From the NCBI RefSeq assembly GCF_003217775.1, contig NZ_QJVJ01000007.1, positions 62,001-126,000 of the forward strand: a DNA stretch of 64,000 nucleotides. Direction: 5' to 3'. The translations under genes were made by a program, and so were the position numbers. Below the pieces are notes generated by a model that saw only the letters and a program-made list of their open reading frames with translations, was not told the DNA's origin and did not search any database. Shown in pieces: positions 55,141-64,000 of the stretch. Numbering within the stretch: position 1 is the first letter of the stretch; every line of letters starts with the position of its first letter. This DNA is from Paenibacillus flagellatus (GTDB lineage Bacteria > Bacillota > Bacilli > Paenibacillales > NBRC-103111).

Positions 55141-57324
55141 ATGCACGCCAAACGATTCGCGCTTGCGCTCGCCGTCGCCCTTCTGCTTGCGGCATGGCCG
55201 GCGGGACGGGCGGACGCGGCCTCGTCGCCGTTCGCCTCGTACGGGATCGACGAGCTGGGCGTCGTCATCGGCTTGAGCCCGGCGTACTCGCCGGTCGGGC
55301 TCATCGGCGGCGATTTGCCCCCCGCGGCGGACGGCAAGCCGGATACGCTGCGCAACCCGGAGGACGTCTTCGTCGACGAGCGGGACCGGATCTATATCGC
55401 CGACCGGGGCAAGGACCGGGTCGTTCAGTTCGACGGCGACGGCCGCTTCGTCCGGTATATCGGACACGAGCCGGGCAAGGGGAAGCTGAAGGCGCCGGAG
55501 GGCGTATTCGTCGACCGGTCCGGCTCGGTCTACGTGGCGGACACCGGCAACTCGCGCGTGGCGAAATATTCGCCGGACGGCGCGTTCGTCCGGGAGTATA
55601 CGGCGCCCAAGGAAGGGCACATGCCCCCGGATTACCGGTTCGTACCGTCGAAGCTGGCCGTCGACGGGCGGGACCTGTTGTACATCGTCTCGAAGGGCTC
55701 GTATCAAGGGATGATGCAGCTCGGGCAAAACAACGAGTTTTTGAGCTTTTACGGCAAAAACAAAGTGAAGCTGACGCCGGTGGAGCGGCTGCAGCGGCTG
55801 TTCTACACGAAGGAGCAGCGGGAGAAGCTGTCGGACGCGCTGCCGGGCTCCATCACGAACGTGACGCTGAACGGGCAAGGCTTCCTGTACACGACGACGA
55901 TGTCGATCGATACGGAGCAGATCAAGAAGCTCAATTATGCGGGGCAAAACATTTTGCCGGCCAAAAGCTTCGTCGTGCCGGGGGCGGGCGGCGGCGGCGG
56001 CCCGAAGGACGGCGACTACTTGTTCCGCGACGTCGCCGTCGACGGGCGGGGGATGATCGCCGCGGTCGACGCGAAGACGAACGCGATCGTGCAGCTCGAC
56101 GCCCAGGGCAAGCTGCTGTATACGTTCCAGAGCGAGGACGACCGGAGGCAACGCGTCGGCAAGCTGAAGTCGCCGTCGGGCCTCGCGCTGACGTCCGGGG
56201 GAGATTTGATCGTCACGGACAATACGACCCATCTCGTCCACCGGCTGCGGCCGACGCCGTTCGCCAAACTCGTGCTGGAAGCGGCGTCGCTGTACGCGGA
56301 AGGCAAGTACGAGCAGAGCGAGGAGCCGTGGAGGCAGGTGCTGCGGAGCAACGAATCGTACGGCCGGGCGCATCTCGGGCTCGCCAAGGCGTACGCGAAG
56401 CGGGGCGAATGGAAGGCGGCGATGGCCGAATACAAGCTGGCGCTCGACGGCAAGGGCTACTCCGACGCGTTCTGGCAGGTGCGGATGCTGTGGCTGCAGG
56501 AGCGGTTCGGGTGGATCGTCGGCGGGCTCGTCGCACTGGCGGCGGCGTACCGGCTCGTCCGGCGGCTGCGGCCGGGCGTGGTCCGTTCGGCCGCGGCGTT
56601 CGGCGTCGTACCCGGTACGGCGGCTTCCGGCCCGACGGCGGTCGACGAGCTCGGCGCGCCGCACGGCCCGGCGCCGGCCGCCCGCCTGCCCGCGTTCGCG
56701 GCCGCGGCCGCACGGGAAGCGATCCGCTTCGGCGCCGTGCTGAAGCGCCCCTATGCCGTGTTCGAGGAGCTGAGGGACGGAAGGAAAGGCTCGTGGACGT
56801 TCGGCCTGTGCGTGCTGCTGGCCGCCCTCGTCTCGAAGCTGGCGGCCGAGCGGTGGACCGGATTCGTCTTCCATCCGGTGCCCGCCAACCTGATCGACCC
56901 GGTCCGCAGCGGGGCCGTCCTGCTCGTGCCGCTGCTCAGCTGGGTCGTCTGCAACTATTTGGTCAGCACGCTGTATCGCGGGGAAGGGACGTTCAAGGAC
57001 GTGTTCGTCGGCTCGATGCACGCGCTCGCTCCTTACGTCGCGGTTACGCTGCCGCTGACGCTGCTGTCGAACGGATTGACCGCCAGCGAAGGCGTCGTCT
57101 ACCATTTCGCCCAGCAGGCGGCGCTCGCCTGGACGGTCGCGCTGCTGTTCGTCAAGGTGCAGACGATCCACAATTACGACGTGAAGGAGACGGTCGTCAA
57201 CGTCCTGCTGACGCTCTTGACGATGGCCGTGCTCTGGTTCGCGATATTCGTCCATATTACGCTCAGCTTCGATCTGAACGATTTCGGCTCCAAGCTGATA
57301 GAGGAGTTGATCTACCGTGGCTGA
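55141..57324 (+). CDS. NHL-repeat protein with C-terminal Yip1-like membrane domain
   Basis: This 727-residue membrane protein has an unusual build. GAAAGGGG precedes the ATG, and a signal peptide covers about 1-27. An NHL-type beta-propeller follows to about 370, with repeats of the form PEDVFVDERDRIYIADRGKDRVVQF. A TPR-like pair of helices lies at about 380-450 (SYGRAHLGLAKAYAKRGEWK). A transmembrane helix is at about 460-478. A Yip1-type multi-span domain at about 530-727 begins RPYAVFEELRDGRKGS. The propeller would face outward. It could scaffold the importer or sense extracellular polymer; its role is unknown. The next gene starts 8 bp before its stop, so the two are coupled. Confidence 0.85.
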   Translation: MHAKRFALALAVALLLAAWPAGRADAASSPFASYGIDELGVVIGLSPAYSPVGLIGGDLPPAADGKPDTLRNPEDVFVDERDRIYIADRGKDRVVQFDGDGRFVRYIGHEPGKGKLKAPEGVFVDRSGSVYVADTGNSRVAKYSPDGAFVREYTAPKEGHMPPDYRFVPSKLAVDGRDLLYIVSKGSYQGMMQLGQNNEFLSFYGKNKVKLTPVERLQRLFYTKEQREKLSDALPGSITNVTLNGQGFLYTTTMSIDTEQIKKLNYAGQNILPAKSFVVPGAGGGGGPKDGDYLFRDVAVDGRGMIAAVDAKTNAIVQLDAQGKLLYTFQSEDDRRQRVGKLKSPSGLALTSGGDLIVTDNTTHLVHRLRPTPFAKLVLEAASLYAEGKYEQSEEPWRQVLRSNESYGRAHLGLAKAYAKRGEWKAAMAEYKLALDGKGYSDAFWQVRMLWLQERFGWIVGGLVALAAAYRLVRRLRPGVVRSAAAFGVVPGTAASGPTAVDELGAPHGPAPAARLPAFAAAAAREAIRFGAVLKRPYAVFEELRDGRKGSWTFGLCVLLAALVSKLAAERWTGFVFHPVPANLIDPVRSGAVLLVPLLSWVVCNYLVSTLYRGEGTFKDVFVGSMHALAPYVAVTLPLTLLSNGLTASEGVVYHFAQQAALAWTVALLFVKVQTIHNYDVKETVVNVLLTLLTMAVLWFAIFVHITLSFDLNDFGSKLIEELIYRG

Positions 57325-59574
57325 CCGGCGCCTAACGATTCGCTCCGGATGGAGCCGGGCGGTCCGCGCCGCGCTGCTCGTCTGCGCGCTGCTGGCTGCG
57401 GCCGGGTGCGGCGCCGCCGGCGACGATCCGGCGGACGCCGTCGGGTACGTCGCTCCGCAAGGGGAGCCGCTTCAGACGGATGCGACGATCGAGAACGACA
57501 CGCTGAAGCTGACGGTGGAGCGCACGACGGGCGTCGTCTCCGTGACCGACAAGCGGAACGGGCACGTCTGGCGCGGAGCGGCCGACAAGGAGGAAGCGGC
57601 TTCGCGCGACATCGCGGGCGATTACAAGGGGCACGTGCTGTCGCCGTTCATCGTCGAATACCACGACCCGACGGCGAACGTGAACGCGTTCAAGCGCGGC
57701 AATCTGCAGTCCGAGCAGCCGGACGTCAAGCTGTACCGGACCGGAGACGACCGCGTGGAAGTCGCGTACGGCCTGAAAAACGGAGCCTTGCGGTTTTCGT
57801 TCCGGCTCGGGCTGTCCGGCGCGAGCCTGATCGTGGACGTTCCCGGGGAACGCATCCTCGACGATCCGAAGAAGGCGGCGCTCAAAAGCATTACGCCGTA
57901 CCCGTTTCTCGGCGCCGTCCTCGGCACGAGCCGGCCGGGCTACCTGCTCGTGCCGAGCGGCCCCGGCTACCTGATCGACTTTTACGACAACGATTACCCG
58001 TACGACGCCGCGTTCAACGAAACCGTCTACGGGGACGACATCGGCTTCGAGCTCGGGCCCGTCAGCCCGACGCCGGTCCGGTACCCGGTGTTCGGCATCA
58101 AGCGGGGCGACGGCGCGTTCGTCGCCGTCGTCGGCGAAGGCGGCGCGTACGGCAAGCTGACGGCGACGCCGAGCGGGCTGCTTACGCCGTACAACTGGGC
58201 GGCGGCCGAGCTCGCCTACTTGCCGGACGACTACTTGAAAAACGCTTATCCGGCCCGATCGAAACAAATGATCGAGGACGAGGTGAAGCGGCTCGACCGG
58301 CGGATCACGTATACGTTCCTCGCCGGGGCCGACGCCGACTACGTCGGCATGGCGAAGGCGTACCGGTCGTATTTGATGGCGGAGGGAGCGCGCAAGCTGG
58401 CTCCCGCCGGGAAAACGGACCCGTTCGCCATTACGGTGTACCAGGCGAACCTGGAAATCGGCATGTTCGGACGGAAGACGGTGCCCGTCACGACGTTCGC
58501 CCAGGCCGAACAGATGCTGCGGACGCTGTCCGAGCGGGGCGTCGGCTCGATGACCGCGGCGCTGCGGGGATGGAACGACGGCGGCGATTTCCCGGGCAGC
58601 TGGCCGAAGCGGTTTCCGCCCGACCCGAGCCTCGGCAAGGCGGACGATCTGAAGCGGCTCGCCGGCTACGCCCGTTCGATCGGCGTACCGCTGCTGCTGT
58701 ACGACAACTACTTCGACGCCGTGGCGAAGGAGGCGGGCTTCCGCCCGCGGGAGGACGCGCTGCGCAACGTCCGTACGGGCGTCGTGGAGCGGAAGGGCGA
58801 TTCGCTGAATCTGAACAGCTACACCCGGTACCGGCTCCGTCCCGACCGGTCGGTCGCGTATTTGCGCGACGCGCTTCCCGTCTACCGGGAATGGGGCGTG
58901 TCCGGGCTGCTGCTGTACGGACGCGACGCGAACTCGACGCTTCACTCGGACTTCGGCCGGGATGCCGTCACGACCCGCAGCGAAGCGGCCGGCGTCCAGC
59001 GGCAAATGCTCGATGAGGCCGCCCGCGAGCTCGGCGTGTCGGGGTTCGCCTCGGCCAACGCGTACGCGGTCGGTCATGCATCGATGCTGAAAGGGTTCCC
59101 GATCGGACCGGGATACGACGCGTTCAAAGGGAGGACGGTGCCGTTTTACCCGATCGCCGTGCACGGGCTGGCCGCCTATTCGGGCGACGAGGCGAACCTG
59201 TACGCCGACCCGCCGACCGACCGGCTGCGCCATATCGAGTACGGAGCGATCCCGGCGTATACCGTAACGCACGATGCGGCGTCCGAGCTGCAATATACGA
59301 GTGCGCGGTCGACGCTCGTCAGTACGAAGTTCGACATTTGGCGGGACGAGATCGTGCGGGAATACGGGACGTACCGCGACCGGATCGGCGCCTCGGCGCA
59401 TCTGTTCATCGAAGGACACCGGCAGCTGGCCGACGGCGTGTACGCGACGACGTACGAGGACGGACGCCGGGTCGTCGTCAATTACACCGACCGGCCGTAC
59501 CGCCATGAGGGCGTCGACGTCCCGGCCCGCGATTACGCGGTCGTGCCGGCCGGCAAGGAAGGGGGGAGCGGAGG

Positions 59575-59578
<4 letters not shown>
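57317..59578 (+). CDS. DUF5696-type lipoprotein (mutarotase-like fold plus TIM-barrel-like region)
   Basis: This 753-residue lipoprotein starts with GTG at 57317, inside the end of the upstream gene. The signal peptide ends in the lipobox AAGC. An N-terminal beta-sandwich (about 40-290) recalls galactose-mutarotase-like domains (NDTLKLTVERTTGVVSVTDK, NGHVW). A barrel-like region at about 350-700 follows (ALRGWNDGGDFPG, VPLLLYDNYFDAV, GFASANAYAVGH). I recall this layout as DUF5696 of Paenibacillaceae, possibly related to GH101-like enzymes. No catalytic residues can be assigned with confidence. It sits just before a second permease pair, in the place where a binding protein is usual. Confidence 0.75.
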
Positions 59579-60456
<878 letters not shown>

Positions 60457-60496
60457 CGGCGCTATACGGTTTGGACTTTAGGAGGGAGGGCGTCGC

Positions 60497-61474
60497 ATGA
60501 ACGTCGATAGGGCGGCCGTCGTCCGGATGGCGAGGCGGCTGGGCGGCGACCGGCGGAAGCTGGCCCGCACGGTCGGCAAGCGGACGAAGCTGCTGCTGCT
60601 CGGGCGCGAAATCCGCGAAGGGCTTATTTACAAAATCATGCTGTACTGGATTTTGACGAACGTCGCGGTCATGTATATGCGACCGTTTCTGTACATGGTC
60701 AGCACGATGTTCAAAAGCAAGACCGACCTGCTCGACCCGACGGTCGAATGGATTCCGATCGAGTGGGACGCGGCCAACGTCTGGTTCGGGCTCAAATTTA
60801 TGAAGTATGCGGTCACCGGCCTCCACTCGCTGACGATCGCGGGAACGGCGTCGGTGCTGCAGGTGCTGTCGTGCTCCATTACCGGATACGCTCTGGCCCG
60901 GCTCCAGTTCCCGCTGCGGGGGCTTTGGTTCGCGCTCGTGCTCGTGTCGTTTCTGATCCCGCCGCAGACGATTCTGATCCCGCTGTACATCTTGTTCCAG
61001 AAGCTCGACATGCTGCGCACGCCGCTGCCGTTCCTCGTGCCGGCGCTGTTCGGCCAAGGGCTGAAGGGGGCGCTGTTCGTCATCATCTTCCGGCAGTTTT
61101 TCCGCACGCTGCCGAAGGAGCTGGAGGAGGCGGCCCGCATCGACGGGGCGAGCGCGCTGCGCTTGTTCGTGCGCGTCATGCTGCCTTTGGCGCGGCCGGC
61201 GATTTTGGTCGTCTTCCTGTTCTCGTTCGTCTGGCATTGGAACGACTCGTACTTACCCTCGCTCTTTCTCGGCAAAGAGTATGCGACGCTGCCGATCCAG
61301 CTGGACAATTTGCAATCGGCGATGGGGGACGTTCCGGGCTACGTGGACACGAACATTACGGAGCAGGTGTACATGGCCGCGTCGTTCTGGTTCGTGGCGC
61401 CGCCGCTGCTGCTATACTTGATCGCGCAAAAATGGTTCGTCCAGGGCGTCGAACGTACCGGTCTGGTGGAATAG
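60497..61474 (+). CDS. Carbohydrate ABC importer permease (MalG-type), second pair
   Basis: This 325-residue permease has an extended N-terminal cytoplasmic region of about 45 residues rich in Arg and Lys. Six transmembrane segments follow. The EAA loop is EEAARIDGASALRLFVRVML. AGGAGGGAGG precedes the ATG, 40 bp after the first subunit. The C-terminus (WFVQGVERTGLVE) is typical of YtcP/MalG subunits. It is followed 21 bp later by a glycoside hydrolase-like gene, which suggests that the transported compound is cut inside the cell. Confidence 0.94.
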   Translation: MNVDRAAVVRMARRLGGDRRKLARTVGKRTKLLLLGREIREGLIYKIMLYWILTNVAVMYMRPFLYMVSTMFKSKTDLLDPTVEWIPIEWDAANVWFGLKFMKYAVTGLHSLTIAGTASVLQVLSCSITGYALARLQFPLRGLWFALVLVSFLIPPQTILIPLYILFQKLDMLRTPLPFLVPALFGQGLKGALFVIIFRQFFRTLPKELEEAARIDGASALRLFVRVMLPLARPAILVVFLFSFVWHWNDSYLPSLFLGKEYATLPIQLDNLQSAMGDVPGYVDTNITEQVYMAASFWFVAPPLLLYLIAQKWFVQGVERTGLVE

Positions 61475-61495
61475 CCGTTAAGGAGGAGCGTGTCC

Positions 61496-64000
61496 ATGAC
61501 AGTGGAACGGAAAGAAGCGGCGGCGGCCGGAATGTCGGCGCAAGAAATGGACATCCGGCTGGAGCCGGAAGGGGAGCACCGGCTGTACGCTGCGGAGGAC
61601 GTCCTGCATCGTCCGCTGACGCTGACCGTCGTCGCCGAGGCGATACCGGAAAGGAGTGGCGCCGACGGTGCGCTGCGGTGCCGGGTCGTCGTGAAGGACG
61701 TTCGCGGGCGGACGGTGTTCGAGACGGAGCGCCCGGCGGAGTGCCGTGGGGATGGAGCGGCCGTCGCTGCGATCGAGCTCGTCCTCGCGCAGACGGGCTA
61801 TTATGAAGCGGCGGCCGAGCTGCTGGCGCCGGACGGGGCGGCGCTTCGCCGCGCGGAGACGGAATGGGCCGTCGTCCCGGGGCCGCATCCGGGCCCGAGG
61901 CCGGAGTCGTTTTTCGCGACGAACGTGCATCTCGACCAGGGCCACTATCGGTTCGACCGGATGATCGGCGTGAAAATGTACCGCGGCCACTTCGCCGCAT
62001 CCGGCCCGGCCGGACCGGCGTCGGCGGCGACGCCCGAGACGTGGCGGCCGGAGCGGAAGCCGGACGACCCGATCGATTACGACTTCCGCGGGATCGAGCG
62101 TGTCGTCCGCACTTGCCGGGAGCACGACATCGGCATCGTCGGCTTGGTCGGCTATGCGAACCCCGAATGGGCGCGCGCCGAGACGGCGCGGGGCAAGCGG
62201 CATTGGGGACCGCCCCGCGACGACGACGAATTCATCCGCGCGACGGTCCCGATCGTCGCCCGGTTTCCCGAGGTGAAGTACGTCGAGTTCTGGAACGAAC
62301 CGTGGGTGTACGGCTGGACGTGGGCCGATACGGCGGAGCGGTTCCGGCGGCTGCACAACAAGTGGATCGACGAGGCGAGGAAGGTTCGCCCCGACCTCGT
62401 CGTCGTATCCGGCGAATCGGCCAGCTACCTGGAGGACCATCTGTATATCGACGCGGAGACGACGCGGCGGATCGACGTCGCATGCCACCATCCGTACGCG
62501 GAGATCGGACATCCGAACGGCCGGCAGGGCAAAGTGCTGCGTACGGTCGACTACCACGTCCGGCTGGCGGAGAAGCACGGCGTCGGGCGGAGCTTCCTGA
62601 CCGAGGGCGGCGTCGTGGACGTCTGGGAGAGCGACAGGGAGAAGATCAAGACGGCGGCGAAGCAAATCGTCGTCCAGCACGTGCTCGGAGCGCTCGCCGG
62701 GCTGTACCAGATGAACATCCAGCACAATATGGGCTTCGAGACGACGCAGCTGGCCGGTGCGGCCGCTTACGGCGTCATGACGCACCTGTTGGAGGACCGC
62801 GTGCCGGTGGCCGATCTGTGGCCCGCCCATCCGCTTATATGGGGAGCGGTGTTCGCGAACAAGCGGTTCGCCGATGCGAACGAGACGCGGGCGAACGAAT
62901 TTTCCGCCCGTTGGAGCGTGCCGGTGCCGCCCGAATACGAGGACGACCGGTTGAAGGTCGCGGTGCTTTGGAGCTGGATGGGCGAAAGCCCCGAACGTCT
63001 CGCCGGGGGGACGATCGCATTCGAAGCGGCGGCCCGGGACATTCGCGTGCTCGACTTCATGGGGGCGCCGTGCGGCGAAGTGCGGGACGGGCAATGGGTC
63101 GTCCCCTTTACGGCCGAGCCGGTGTACGTGACGAGCGAGGAGCTCGAGGCGGGCGGGCTGGCGGCGCTGCTGCGGTCCGCGCGCATCGAGTGCGGGCATC
63201 CGGTCAATTTGTTCGTCCATCTGATCACGGAGCCGCTGGACCGGTCGCCGGCATTGACCGTCTGCATCCAAAACCAGCTGAACCGTCCGATCCGGGGGCG
63301 GCTGACCGCCGTCGGGCTGCCGGACGGGTGGCGAGCTAAGGAAGGAGGCGTCGCGTACGAGCTGGCGGCGGGAGAGATCGCCGAGCTGCGCGTCGGGCTG
63401 GCCGAGGCGAAGCCGAACGAAGCGAACCGGTACGCGGTCCGGCTGCGCGCCGACCACGACGACGCCCCGCCGGTCGAATACGGGCAAATCGTACAGGCGG
63501 CGGTCGCCTCGAGGAAGACGGTCCGGCTGACCGGGCGGCTGTCCGATTGGGACGGCGTCGTACCGACGACGACGGACAGCCGCATGCTGCGGCTCGGCGT
63601 CGACCCGACGCACTACGCGCTGAACCCGGACGCGGCGAGACCCGAGGGGACGCCGGAGGCGGCCGTCGTGACGCGGACATACGCCGCCTACGACGAGACG
63701 AAGCTGTATATCGGCTTCGCCGTCGAGGAGCCGTCGTTCTCGCAGACGGCGGACGGCGATCCCGACGGGCTGGATAAGCCGTGGCTGTGCGGAGACCTGT
63801 TCGACATCGCCTTCGCGTTCCGCGACCGCGCCCCGAACAGCTTCCGCCAGGCAGGAGACCCGTGGTATTGGAAGGGCGGGTATCGCGATACCGAGTACGA
63901 GTACGCGCTGTTCCGCGACAAGCACGGCCGCGACCGGTTCACCCGGCTGCGGCGTCCGGACTCGCCGCGAACGACGCCCTATCAGCTGGAGCGGTCGGCC
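61496..64000 (+). CDS. GH-A-type glycoside hydrolase-like protein, no signal peptide, cut by right edge
   Basis: The start at 61496 follows AAGGAGGAG by 7 bp, and the frame is open to the window end (835 codons visible). There is no signal peptide, so the protein is predicted to be cytoplasmic. A beta-sandwich (about 15-130) comes before a TIM barrel. That barrel has Glu268 in YVEFWNEPWV as likely acid/base and Glu370 in SFLTEGGVV as likely nucleophile, a clan GH-A pattern like GH39 or GH5. A beta region follows, then a CBM9-like domain from about 680 (LTGRLSDWDG, DETKLYIGFAV). It is the ninth gene of the operon. The C-terminal end and any further genes are outside the window. The substrate is unknown. 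Confidence 0.85.
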   Translation, partial: MTVERKEAAAAGMSAQEMDIRLEPEGEHRLYAAEDVLHRPLTLTVVAEAIPERSGADGALRCRVVVKDVRGRTVFETERPAECRGDGAAVAAIELVLAQTGYYEAAAELLAPDGAALRRAETEWAVVPGPHPGPRPESFFATNVHLDQGHYRFDRMIGVKMYRGHFAASGPAGPASAATPETWRPERKPDDPIDYDFRGIERVVRTCREHDIGIVGLVGYANPEWARAETARGKRHWGPPRDDDEFIRATVPIVARFPEVKYVEFWNEPWVYGWTWADTAERFRRLHNKWIDEARKVRPDLVVVSGESASYLEDHLYIDAETTRRIDVACHHPYAEIGHPNGRQGKVLRTVDYHVRLAEKHGVGRSFLTEGGVVDVWESDREKIKTAAKQIVVQHVLGALAGLYQMNIQHNMGFETTQLAGAAAYGVMTHLLEDRVPVADLWPAHPLIWGAVFANKRFADANETRANEFSARWSVPVPPEYEDDRLKVAVLWSWMGESPERLAGGTIAFEAAARDIRVLDFMGAPCGEVRDGQWVVPFTAEPVYVTSEELEAGGLAALLRSARIECGHPVNLFVHLITEPLDRSPALTVCIQNQLNRPIRGRLTAVGLPDGWRAKEGGVAYELAAGEIAELRVGLAEAKPNEANRYAVRLRADHDDAPPVEYGQIVQAAVASRKTVRLTGRLSDWDGVVPTTTDSRMLRLGVDPTHYALNPDAARPEGTPEAAVVTRTYAAYDETKLYIGFAVEEPSFSQTADGDPDGLDKPWLCGDLFDIAFAFRDRAPNSFRQAGDPWYWKGGYRDTEYEYALFRDKHGRDRFTRLRRPDSPRTTPYQLERSA

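Overview
The window reads as chromosomal DNA from a GC-rich, Gram-positive, Paenibacillaceae-like bacterium (Paenibacillus or Cohnella type). The signs are strong AGGAGG-type ribosome binding sites, an S-layer-homology surface protein, lipoprotein solute-binding proteins, LplB/YtcP-type permeases without their own ATPase, and three YesM/YesN-type histidine kinase plus AraC response regulator pairs. I saw no rRNA, tRNA, insertion sequence, prophage or CRISPR array. Genus and family names are from recall of sequence features, not a database search.

Layout. 1-10.3 kb (+): a solute-binding lipoprotein cut by the left edge, a 1895-residue secreted polysaccharide-active protein, and an AraC response regulator with its sensor kinase. 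10.3-17.4 kb (-): response regulator, sensor kinase, then an internal promoter and solute-binding protein, two permeases and a glycerophosphodiester phosphodiesterase. 17.4-27.2 kb (+): permease, permease, solute-binding protein, a repeat-rich 660-bp gap, and a 1772-residue secreted glycoside hydrolase-like protein. 27.2-32.4 kb (+): a third AraC regulator/kinase pair and a solute-binding protein without adjacent permeases. 32.4-40.9 kb (+): a NarL-type two-component system followed by an RND transporter, its adaptor and a secreted protein of unknown function. 40.9-45.8 kb: a gene remnant, a long bidirectional hairpin and a 1472-residue GLUG/Ig-like/SLH surface protein (-). 46.0-64.0 kb (+): a cytoplasmic heparinase II/III-like enzyme, then a nine-gene operon of about 15 kb running off the right edge. 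It contains an MsmX/UgpC-type ATPase, a very large solute-binding protein with N-terminal beta-sandwich domains, two permeases, an NHL/Yip1 membrane protein, a DUF5696-type lipoprotein, two more permeases and a GH-A-like enzyme.

How the genes fit together. The window is a dense glycan-use region. Secreted multidomain proteins would cut or bind polymer, ABC importers would take up oligosaccharides, and enzymes without signal peptides would finish degradation inside. There are five solute-binding proteins and eight permeases but one ATPase gene, which probably serves several importers.

The most interesting result is regulatory. Nearly identical promoters lie in front of the heparinase-like gene (45909-45970) and the 15-kb operon (49034-49095). 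Related ones precede the AraC regulator/kinase pair (27258-27319) and the orphan solute-binding protein (30851-30907). All have a -35-like TTCG element 17 bp from a TATAAT-like -10 and an upstream TAAAC box. I infer a dispersed regulon run by the 27.4-kb two-component system. Separately, two copies of a 31-bp palindrome at identical spacing from a -10 precede the NarL-type system and the RND operon, which suggests autoregulation plus control of the pump.
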